Under the pieces are notes generated by a model. The model saw nothing but the letters and a program-made list of their open reading frames with translations. It searched no databases and was not told where the DNA came from. This document shows positions 1-5,868 of a stretch of DNA of 6,009 nt, piece after piece. Position 1 is the first letter of the stretch, and each line of letters starts with the position of its first letter. Both the position numbers and the translations under genes were made by a program. The stretch lies in NCBI GenBank assembly GCA_016296285.1, contig JAEDJP010000078.1, positions 1 through 6,009 of the forward strand, read 5' to 3'. This stretch comes from Bacilli bacterium. Its GTDB lineage: Bacteria; Bacillota_I; Bacilli_A; RFN20; CAG-826.

Positions 1-2
1 CG

Positions 3-1892
3 CTGAACGGCACCCTCGAGGTTCTCGATTACGACCCGATCTCCCTGGCGAACAAAGAGGAATTCGACGTCCTTTCTCATCTCCCGGGCATCACCGACGA
101 GATCGGCCTTTTCGCCGAATCCAAGCAAGTCGAGCTTTCCGTCTCCGGCTACATCCTCAAGGAAGGGACGACGATGACGGACACCTACGTCGATTCCACC
201 TACGGCCGAACCGAGCAAGGCAGCGAATTCTCCGCGCATATCGGCATCGACCTTGGCAACAGCCTCGGGGCCGGCACCCTTTCGGTCACGAACCGCATGG
301 AGACCTACATCGAGCGCCATTACGTCGACATCGACGTCTCGGGTCCCGAGATCGAGGGGGCGGACGACCTAAGCGACAACCAGCTCTACCTCAAATACCA
401 TAGCGAGGGGGCCACGAATTCCCCCATGATGGGCCGCATGTCCATCCGCAGCCTCAACGACCTCATCGGGGTCGTCATGAACCTCATGGGCAACAAGGAC
501 CCGCGGTTCGAGCGCATCACCTCCATCATGGGTTCCTCAAGCGCCGCGAGCGTCCTTTCCAAGGCGATGAACGGCCTTTTCCTCGACGCGATCTCAAGCG
601 ACCTCGTCCGTTCCTTCAAGGTCACCCCCGACAAGACCACGATCGTCTTCCCGGACACCCTCCTTGGCTTGCCGGAAGACCTCCAGATCGACCTCTATTT
701 CTCCGACCGCGACTTCCATTCGGATACCTCGGGCCTTTTCCACATCCCCGCGGCCTTGAGCGCCATCGAGATCCGGGGCAAGACCGGCAGCGAGGATGCC
801 CTTTCCGACCTCTATGTCCGCGTTGACGTCGCGGAATGGGACGTCGACGAATCCAAGGTGACCGAGACGGGCAACGACGTCCTCCATCGCGGGTTCGGGA
901 CATCCCCCGACAAAACCGCCTTCGTCGACTATTCGAGCCTCTCGAACCTCGTGAGCCACCTCATCGACACCGTCCAGCTCGGGGTCACCGACGAGAACCC
1001 GACCACGACCTATCACCTGACCGGTAAGCTCGGCCTCGCCCTCGTCCTTTTGGGCATCAACATCCCGATCAACGACGTGCCCCTTGACGTCTTCGTCGCC
1101 CTCGACGGGGCGGAAGTCAACGTCTACGGGCGCATCTGCATGCCGAAAATCACGGTCACGAGCCTCGTGGACGTCGTCCCGCGGCTCACCCGCAGCGAAT
1201 TCTTCTACCACACGGACGGCAAGGACACGGACGGCACGCTGCTCTTGCGGCGTTACCAGGAATGGAAGCCGAACATCTTCTCCTCGACCAAGCGCGAGCT
1301 CCAGACCCTCAAGGTGGATGGGCCCGATTTCATGGCGGACATCCTCGACTGGATCCTCTTCTACATCATGGCGATGGGCAGCATCGTCTATGACAACGTC
1401 TATCCTAACGGCGAGATGGCCGAGACGACGAAAGCCCCGATCCACGGGGAAGACGCCCTTTTGACCTACGAAGGCGGGGGCACCGCGTCCATGCCGACGT
1501 GGAAGATCGGCCTCGACATCCAAGAGCTCACCGGCATCAGCGTCTCGATGACCGTCACCCCGATCCTCGGGGGCGTGCCCGTCAATTCCGGTTCCAAGAC
1601 CGCGACCTCCTTGCGCACCCTCAAGGGCGAGATGAACATCCTCGGCAGCCTCCTCAAGGTGACCCCGGACCTCTATCTTGGGAACCTCGTCGAGAACGGC
1701 GACGGGTATGCCTATCACGACTGCTTCGACGAAGAGGGATATAACGTCGCGACCTACGACCTCGATAGCGGTTCTCAGCCGACCGACGCGGTCAAAGCCA
1801 TCATCGAACGGTATTTCTATTCCTTCGCGACGGGGGATTACCTCGATTCCGTCAAGGCGATGGAATTCACGAAGGAAGCCCCGGTCGGGTAA
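3..1892 (+). CDS. Large protein of unknown function, 5'-truncated, with repeated beta/helix modules
   Basis: I do not recognise this protein. The reading frame is open from base 3, so the gene begins upstream of the window and the ATG at 174 is only an internal methionine; 629 C-terminal residues are visible, ending in TAA. The sequence is rich in Asp, Gly, Ser, Thr and Val, with alternating hydrophobic strands and a few amphipathic helices (visible residues about 151-163 and 443-462). A pattern recurs three times: an LG-type strand (IGIDLG at 80-85, LGLAL at 343-347, IGLDI at 502-506), then a Tyr-His turn (YHSEG at 132, YHTDG at 402, YHD at 571), then a helix. Only two cysteines are seen and no clear transmembrane segment; residues 443-462 are hydrophobic but hold two Asp. 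The composition suggests an exported or surface protein, perhaps with LppX/LolA-like lipid-binding folds, but that is inference and the N-terminus is not available. It converges on the lipoprotein gene, with a shared terminator between them. Confidence 0.85.
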   Translation: MNGTLEVLDYDPISLANKEEFDVLSHLPGITDEIGLFAESKQVELSVSGYILKEGTTMTDTYVDSTYGRTEQGSEFSAHIGIDLGNSLGAGTLSVTNRMETYIERHYVDIDVSGPEIEGADDLSDNQLYLKYHSEGATNSPMMGRMSIRSLNDLIGVVMNLMGNKDPRFERITSIMGSSSAASVLSKAMNGLFLDAISSDLVRSFKVTPDKTTIVFPDTLLGLPEDLQIDLYFSDRDFHSDTSGLFHIPAALSAIEIRGKTGSEDALSDLYVRVDVAEWDVDESKVTETGNDVLHRGFGTSPDKTAFVDYSSLSNLVSHLIDTVQLGVTDENPTTTYHLTGKLGLALVLLGINIPINDVPLDVFVALDGAEVNVYGRICMPKITVTSLVDVVPRLTRSEFFYHTDGKDTDGTLLLRRYQEWKPNIFSSTKRELQTLKVDGPDFMADILDWILFYIMAMGSIVYDNVYPNGEMAETTKAPIHGEDALLTYEGGGTASMPTWKIGLDIQELTGISVSMTVTPILGGVPVNSGSKTATSLRTLKGEMNILGSLLKVTPDLYLGNLVENGDGYAYHDCFDEEGYNVATYDLDSGSQPTDAVKAIIERYFYSFATGDYLDSVKAMEFTKEAPVG

Positions 1893-1953
1893 AGCCATCC
1901 TTTCCTATCCGTAAGGGCGCGAGCGCGCGCAGTAGGCGATGATCTCGAGCACG

Positions 1954-2000
1954 AAAAAAGAGCCGCGAGGAGCTTTCAGGCTTCCTAGCGGCCCCTTTTC
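1954..2000. terminator. Imperfect two-way hairpin terminator between convergent genes
   Basis: An A-run and GAGCCGCGAGGAGC arm (1954-1973) pairs with GCTTCCTAGCGGCCCC plus TTTT (1980-1999) around a six-base loop, with two mismatches and two bulges. Read on the minus strand the stem is followed by TTTTTT, the stronger U-tract, which suits the lipoprotein gene ending at 2026. Read on the plus strand it is followed by TTTTC, ending the gene that stops at 1892. Confidence 0.72.
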
Positions 2001-2025
2001 GTTGTTGGGGGGATCAATCGACGCC

Positions 2026-2739
2026 TCACCAGCTTAGGCCCGTGACGTTGGTGGCGTGATATTCCAGAAGCGTCCCATTCACCGCGTACTTGGATTCGTT
2101 CCGGAGGGAGATGTATTTGTCCTCGAATTCGCAGGTGAAGACGTTTTCCCTTTGGCCTTTGAGGCTCACTTCCCCCGCGGGATCGAGGGGAATCATCGCG
2201 TCGAGGGAATCCCCGACGTAGGCGGTGAGGGAGCCCGTGAAATCCCCATAAGACGTTCTCTTGATCAAATAGGTCAAGGAGAGGACGCCTGTCAATTTGG
2301 TCGTCGAGGTGATCGCGGATCCGCCTTTGGATCCCGCGCGCATCTGGAAGCAGGGCGTCGGGGTGCCGTTGATGTCGTCCTGGCTGCCTTGCATGACGGC
2401 TTCCAGAGAAAACACGTAGGGTTCCGTCCCGATGGTTTTGCCTTCGGGATAGGTGTTGTTTTCCTTCTCGGGGAAACTGCTCGGGGAGAAGGAAACGTCG
2501 ACCGGCACGGAACCGGGATCCGGGGTCATGATCTCGGACGTCGATTCGATCGTGGATTCCTCCGAAGAGGGGTCGCTTGAAGGTTCTTCTTCCGTCGAGG
2601 GAATCTCCTCGATGGACGTGTCCTCGACGAATGATGTTTCTTCCGTCAAGGTTTTGTTCGAGGGGAGGGGCTCGGGTTCGTCGGGGGCGCAGGAAGCGAG
2701 GAGGAGAAGGGATGCTAGGAAGGGAACGATGGGTTTCAT
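2026..2739 (-). CDS. Secreted lipoprotein with acidic Ser/Thr/Glu linker and C-terminal beta-rich domain
   Basis: A 237-residue lipoprotein of unknown function, anchored on the outer face of the cytoplasmic membrane. The N-terminus is a short signal peptide: Lys2, a hydrophobic core and the lipobox LASC, with Cys17 as the lipidated residue (codons at 2689-2700). Residues 20-75 form a low-complexity acidic Ser/Thr/Glu/Pro linker, as expected of a spacer through the cell wall. Residues about 100-230 are beta-rich. A strand with FQMRAG and a stretch containing LTAYVGDS, then KYISLRNES and a final LLEYHAT strand, resemble a jelly-roll-like domain I recall from Erysipelotrichia and Acholeplasma surface proteins; carbohydrate binding is possible but unproven. 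Two further cysteines (130, 203) could pair. The frame extends 16 codons further upstream, to 2787, but the ATG at 2739 places the signal peptide at the N-terminus and is preferred. The stop is TGA. It is divergent from pepF. Confidence 0.88.
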   Translation of the reverse strand: MKPIVPFLASLLLLASCAPDEPEPLPSNKTLTEETSFVEDTSIEEIPSTEEEPSSDPSSEESTIESTSEIMTPDPGSVPVDVSFSPSSFPEKENNTYPEGKTIGTEPYVFSLEAVMQGSQDDINGTPTPCFQMRAGSKGGSAITSTTKLTGVLSLTYLIKRTSYGDFTGSLTAYVGDSLDAMIPLDPAGEVSLKGQRENVFTCEFEDKYISLRNESKYAVNGTLLEYHATNVTGLSW

Positions 2740-2745
2740 GAGGCC

Positions 2746-2751
2746 ATTATC
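2746..2751 (-). promoter_or_regulatory. Candidate -10 element of the lipoprotein gene, positioned for a leaderless transcript
   Basis: On the minus strand the hexamer GATAAT (one mismatch to TATAAT) is followed by exactly six bases, GGCCTC, and then the ATG at 2739. With the usual geometry the A of ATG would be +1. No good -35 lies 16-18 bases upstream. A G-run at 2751-2755 could act as a poor Shine-Dalgarno if transcription instead starts further upstream, for example from TACAAT at 2814-2819. Confidence 0.4.
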
Positions 2752-2813
2752 CCCCAAGGAGAGGCAAGAAGGAAGGGGATGAGGCAACTCCTTTGCCCCT
2801 TTTGCTTCCCGTT

Positions 2814-2823
2814 ATTGTAAAAT
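2814..2823. promoter_or_regulatory. Overlapping divergent -10 candidates between the lipoprotein gene and pepF
   Basis: On the plus strand TAAAAT (2818-2823) lies 26 bases before the pepF ATG and is the best -10 candidate for pepF; the nearest -35-like sequence, TTGCCC at 2793-2798, is weak and spaced 19 bases away. On the minus strand the overlapping TACAAT (2814-2819) could be a second -10 for the lipoprotein gene. The hexamers share two bases, so the two polymerases could not bind together if both are real. Confidence 0.35.
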
Positions 2824-2836
2824 GACAGGCGATTGC

Positions 2837-2843
2837 AAAGGAG
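2837..2843 (+). promoter_or_regulatory. Ribosome binding site of pepF
   Basis: AAAGGAG ends six bases before the ATG at 2850, an ideal Shine-Dalgarno. It fixes the pepF start and shows that the host uses canonical ribosome binding sites, in contrast to the two minus-strand genes here. Confidence 0.85.
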
Positions 2844-2849
2844 TACCAC

Positions 2850-4628
2850 ATGAACCACAACAAATGGGACTTGAGCGTCCTATATAAAGACGAGGAATCC
2901 TTCCTCGCGGACCTCGCCTCGTTCAAGGCTTTGATCGGCGAAGTCAAGGCATATAACGGCAAGATCAAAACCGGGGAGGGGCTCGCGGATTACCTCGCCC
3001 TCGACAAGAAAATCACGCAGGTTTACATCAAGCTCGCGTTCTTCTCCTCGATGCGCGCGGACTTGGACCGCAAGAACGCGGATGCGGTCGCGGACGAATC
3101 GAAGGTCGAGATCGCCCTCCAGTCCTTGCTGAGCGAAAGCGCCTACTTCGAGCCGGAGCTCCTCGCCTATGGCAAGGAAAACGTCGAGGCCTTCCTTGCC
3201 GCCCATCCCGAATTCGGGGAATATTCCTTCCAATTCGAGAAGCTCTTCCGCGGGCAAGACCACGTCTTGAGCGCCGACAAGGAAGCGCTGCTCTCGCATT
3301 TCGGGTCCTACGCGGGCGAGGCCGGGAGCCTCTATTCCCTCCTGACGGTCGCGGACTACAAGCCCAAGAAGGCCAAGCTCTCCGACGGGCGCGAGATCGA
3401 GGTCAACCTCTCGAACTGGACCTCCCTCATCGGCAAGGCGGAGAAGGCCGAGGACCGCAAGGCCATCTTCGAATCCCTCTATTCCTATTACGATGACCGC
3501 AAGAACGTCTACGGCGAGATCTACAACACCGGCCTCCAGGCCCAGCTCGCGACGATGAAAAGCAGGGGCTATTCCTCCATCCTCGAGGAGCACCTCTACG
3601 GCAACGCCATCCCCCTCGACGTGTTCCACAACCTCGTGGACGTCGCCTCGAGCGAGGAAGGCACCGCGCCCTTGAAGCGTTATTACGAGCTCCGCCGCAA
3701 GGCGTTGGGCCTTAAGAAGCATCGTTCCTACGACCGCTTCCTCCAGCTCGCGAAATCCGAGAAAGCCTACACCTACGAAGAAGCGCGCGACCTCTTCTTC
3801 GCTTCCATCGCCTCCTTCCCGACCGACTTCCAAAGCAAGGCCCACGAGGTCTTGAAAGAAGGCTACGTCGACGTCTTCCATTCCGCGGGCAAGCGGACCG
3901 GGGCCTATTCCAACGGGGGCTACGACATCCACCCGTTCATCCTCCTCAATTTCGAGGGAGAACTCGATGACGTCTTCACCCTCGCCCACGAATCCGGGCA
4001 CTCCATCCACACCCTCTATAGCGAAGAGGCCCAGCCGACCCTCAAGCAGAATTACACGATCTTCGTCGCGGAAATCGCGTCGACCTTCAACGAGCACAAC
4101 CTCCTCGATTACCTGCTTCAGGGGGATTCCCTCTCGCACCAGGACCGCATCGCCCTCTTGCAGAAGGCCATCGACGAGATCTGCGCGACCTTCTACCGCC
4201 AGACGCTCTTCGGCCATTACGAGCTCCTCGCGAGCCAACTCGCCGAGAAGGGCGAGCCGATCAACGCGGCCACGCTTTCCTCGATCATGGTGGACCTCTA
4301 CAAGAAATACTATGGCATCGACATCGCCGAGGAAGGCCTTAAGCCCCTTGTCTGGGCCTACATCCCCCACCTCTTCTACACCCCCTTCTACGTCTATCAG
4401 TACGCGACGAGCTTCACGAGCTCCATGCTTATCTACGAGCGCGTCAAGAACAAGGAAGCTGGGGCCTTCGATGGGTATCTCGATTTGCTCCGCAGCGGCG
4501 GCAGCGACTACCCCGTCGAGCAAGTCAAGAAAGCCGGCGTCGACCTCACGAGCAAAGCCCCGTTCGAGGCCGTCGTCCGTCGCATGAACGAGCTCGTCGA
4601 CCTCCTCGAGAAAGAGCTCGAGAAGTAA
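2850..4628 (+). CDS. pepF: Oligoendopeptidase F, M3 family zinc metallopeptidase
   Basis: A cytosolic zinc endopeptidase of family M3 (M3B, PepF type) that cleaves short oligopeptides, typically in turnover of imported or internally generated peptides. The protein has 592 residues, normal for the family, and no signal peptide. An N-terminal helical region (about 1-190, including the M3 N-domain) precedes the catalytic domain (about 200-575). The active site is HESGH (380-384): His380 and His384 bind zinc and Glu381 is the catalytic base. Glu408 in FVAEIASTFNE is the third zinc ligand. The family's substrate-binding stretch is also clear: GAYSNGGYDIHPF (351-363) and HLFYTPFYVYQYATS (507-521), which supplies the conserved tyrosines. 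Ser382 replaces the Leu most often found in HELGH, a change outside the ligand positions. The ATG follows AAAGGAG by six bases. The gene is divergent from the lipoprotein gene and followed directly by a terminator, so it is probably transcribed alone. Confidence 0.96.
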   Translation: MNHNKWDLSVLYKDEESFLADLASFKALIGEVKAYNGKIKTGEGLADYLALDKKITQVYIKLAFFSSMRADLDRKNADAVADESKVEIALQSLLSESAYFEPELLAYGKENVEAFLAAHPEFGEYSFQFEKLFRGQDHVLSADKEALLSHFGSYAGEAGSLYSLLTVADYKPKKAKLSDGREIEVNLSNWTSLIGKAEKAEDRKAIFESLYSYYDDRKNVYGEIYNTGLQAQLATMKSRGYSSILEEHLYGNAIPLDVFHNLVDVASSEEGTAPLKRYYELRRKALGLKKHRSYDRFLQLAKSEKAYTYEEARDLFFASIASFPTDFQSKAHEVLKEGYVDVFHSAGKRTGAYSNGGYDIHPFILLNFEGELDDVFTLAHESGHSIHTLYSEEAQPTLKQNYTIFVAEIASTFNEHNLLDYLLQGDSLSHQDRIALLQKAIDEICATFYRQTLFGHYELLASQLAEKGEPINAATLSSIMVDLYKKYYGIDIAEEGLKPLVWAYIPHLFYTPFYVYQYATSFTSSMLIYERVKNKEAGAFDGYLDLLRSGGSDYPVEQVKKAGVDLTSKAPFEAVVRRMNELVDLLEKELEK

Positions 4629-4641
4629 GGGAGCGCAAACG

Positions 4642-4671
4642 AAAAGCTGAGGCGTGAACCTCAGCTTTTTT
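4642..4671. terminator. Strong two-way hairpin terminator after pepF
   Basis: AAAAGCTGAGG (4642-4652) and CCTCAGCTTTT (4659-4669) form a perfect 11-bp stem around a six-base loop, with a U-tract of six at 4666-4671 on the plus strand. The minus-strand reading ends in TTTT and can serve the convergent membrane protein gene, whose stop codon begins only three bases beyond the T-run. Confidence 0.93.
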
Positions 4672-4673
4672 CG

Positions 4674-5756
4674 TCATTTCTTTTCTTGTTTCCACGCTTC
4701 CCCGATGGGAGAGGGGGCGGGGCTTGCGGGCTTGGGAGCGGGCTTCGGGGCCGGTTGGGGAGCCGGGGATGGTTGGGCAGGGGCGGGAGCGGGCTTGGGA
4801 GAGGCGGGCGCTTGCGGGGCTTGCGGGTTCGACGCGTTCTTCTTCATGAGGTCGAAGAAGGCGCGGTCCTCGGCGAATTTCCGTTGCCCGATGTCCTTGA
4901 TCTTGGATTGAGCGAGCAAACGTTCGTAGATGAGGGAGAGCATCGCGAAATTGTTTTCCCCGTAGAGGTATTCGAGCTCTTCCGTGCGGGATTTGGCCTC
5001 GACCCTGCAGGTGACGTTGCAGAAGTGCCGGAATTCGTCCTGGGTGAGCTTGCCCGTCTTGACCTTCTCGAAGACGTGGGAATAAAGGAGGTCGATCATG
5101 GCCCCGAAGTGCTTCTTCCGATAGTTGAGGGAGAAGGCCTTGCGGACGTCCCGGGGGGTCATCTTCTCGCCGGTCGCTGGGTTCTTGAGATTGCCATCGC
5201 GGGCATCCACGATGCGATCGCGGCGGAGACGGTAGATCTCGCGATAGGTGAAGCAGGGAAGAACGGGATAGAGGATCTCGAAAATCGAGGCGAGGGCCAG
5301 GATCCCGATTTGGCCGTAGATCAGGATGGGGAGGATGGTGTTCTGGAAGAGGAGGACGGTCTCGGCGGGGAAGGAAGCGGCGAGGGGCGGGATGCAGGCG
5401 ATGACGTAGACGGGGATGAACGCGATCTCGAGGAGGATCGAGAGCCCGGCGAAGCACCAATAGAAGGCGCGGGACCCGGCGACGCTTGCGGCGAGGTTGA
5501 TCGGGACGAGCAAAACGAGCATCACCACGACGAGATGCAGGAAATAGTAATTGACCGTGTCGTAAAGGGTGAAGCTGGGATCGGGGAACGACGTCTGGAT
5601 GGCCGTCATGAACGCGAAGAGCTCGGGCTTCGTGACGTAGAGGATCAGGAACACCGCGGCGAAGGCGACGAAAAGAAGGGAGATGATACCCTGGATGACG
5701 ACGCCGACCCGGGGACGGGATTTATAGCTTTTGCGGAGGATTTCTTCTGTGACCAT
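4674..5756 (-). CDS. Membrane protein with four predicted helices, cytoplasmic helical domain and Pro/Ala-rich tail
   Basis: A 360-residue integral membrane protein of unknown function. Four hydrophobic segments are visible at about 17-41, 67-90, 99-122 and 138-167. The positively charged N-terminus (RKSYKSRPR) and the Arg-rich stretch after helix 4 (YREIYRLRRDR, 171-181) put both ends in the cytoplasm. Residues 171-305 form a charged, largely helical soluble domain with three cysteines or histidine-cysteine sites (HFC at 244-246, Cys250) and no motif I can name. Residues 311-350 are a Pro/Ala/Lys-rich tail, and the protein ends in a basic KQEKK. I chose the ATG at 5756 because it starts a typical N-terminus right before helix 1. 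The frame continues to an ATG at 5846 with GGGGAC nearby, but those 30 residues are coded by AT-rich, non-coding-like sequence. The stop is TGA. It converges on pepF with 45 bases between. A scaffold or envelope-sensing role would be a guess. Confidence 0.85.
   Translation of the reverse strand: MVTEEILRKSYKSRPRVGVVIQGIISLLFVAFAAVFLILYVTKPELFAFMTAIQTSFPDPSFTLYDTVNYYFLHLVVVMLVLLVPINLAASVAGSRAFYWCFAGLSILLEIAFIPVYVIACIPPLAASFPAETVLLFQNTILPILIYGQIGILALASIFEILYPVLPCFTYREIYRLRRDRIVDARDGNLKNPATGEKMTPRDVRKAFSLNYRKKHFGAMIDLLYSHVFEKVKTGKLTQDEFRHFCNVTCRVEAKSRTEELEYLYGENNFAMLSLIYERLLAQSKIKDIGQRKFAEDRAFFDLMKKNASNPQAPQAPASPKPAPAPAQPSPAPQPAPKPAPKPASPAPSPIGEAWKQEKK
4707..4826 (-). repeat. Pro/Ala-rich low-complexity tail of the membrane protein
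   Basis: Residues 311-350 of the membrane protein consist almost only of Pro, Ala, Lys, Ser and Gln, with repeated units such as PAPAP and KPAPKPA. The DNA is correspondingly a C/G-biased imperfect repeat, prone to length change by slippage. Such tails are usually flexible, extended linkers. Here it lies on the cytoplasmic side if the predicted topology is right. Confidence 0.8.
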
Positions 5757-5762
5757 GCGTTT

Positions 5763-5768
5763 ATGATA
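5763..5768 (-). promoter_or_regulatory. Candidate -10 element of the membrane protein gene, positioned for a leaderless transcript
   Basis: On the minus strand TATCAT (one mismatch to TATAAT) is followed by exactly six bases, AAACGC, and then the ATG at 5756. This is the same geometry as upstream of the lipoprotein gene. No Shine-Dalgarno lies at the usual distance; the nearest purine run, AGGA, is about 20 bases upstream. There is no good -35 at 16-18 bases. Confidence 0.4.
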
Positions 5769-5779
5769 CAAAGGAAATC

Positions 5780-5792
5780 CTATCTTTGATAG
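5780..5792. repeat. Short perfect inverted repeat upstream of the membrane protein gene
   Basis: CTATC-TTT-GATAG is a perfect 5+5 inverted repeat located 24-36 bases before the ATG at 5756, overlapping where a -35 region would be. It could be an operator half-site pair, but a repeat this short in AT-rich DNA may be chance. Confidence 0.25.
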
Positions 5793-5822
5793 AAGGCAAT
5801 TTGGCGACGAGGGATTTAAGAT

Positions 5823-5868
5823 GCCAAAACGGGACCGAAAACGCATACACGTCCCCGTTCTTTTTGGC
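5823..5868. terminator. Imperfect hairpin, possible terminator or leader structure
   Basis: GCCAAAA (5823-5829) pairs with TTTTGGC (5862-5868), and inside it CGGGAC (5830-5835) pairs with GTCCCCG (5851-5857) with a one-base bulge; the loop is 15 bases. T-runs lie in the 3' arm on both strands (TTCTTTTT on plus, TTTT on minus). It could end a minus-strand transcript entering from beyond the right edge, or be a leader structure of the membrane protein gene. No plus-strand gene ends here. Confidence 0.4.

Noticed and set aside
594..1898. 434-codon open frame on the minus strand
   Set aside because: It lies in exact register opposite the left-hand gene and is explained by codon bias. Its protein is rich in Asp, Val, Arg and Gly with no domain logic.
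1915..1932. Alternating GCGCGAGCGCGCGC tract
   Set aside because: Short GC-rich run between the stop codon and the terminator. It has no partner repeat or clear hairpin and is best explained as chance.
2056..2580. 174-codon plus-strand frame opposite the lipoprotein gene
   Set aside because: The lipobox, signal peptide and linker show that the minus strand codes here. The plus frame is an in-register shadow.
2740..2787. Sixteen extra N-terminal codons on the lipoprotein (ATG at 2787)
   Set aside because: They would bury the signal peptide behind a Pro/Ser-rich stretch. The ATG at 2739 places the lipobox at Cys17, as is normal.
2880..4523. 547-codon open frame on the minus strand
   Set aside because: It is antisense to pepF, whose catalytic motifs prove the plus strand codes. 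The frame ends only where pepF uses its single CTA codon (Leu11).
4686..5789. 367-codon open frame on the plus strand and a 304-codon minus frame at 4546-5460
   Set aside because: Both overlap the membrane protein gene, whose four helices and positive-inside pattern are convincing. The alternatives are Gly- or Arg/Pro-rich translations of GC-rich DNA.
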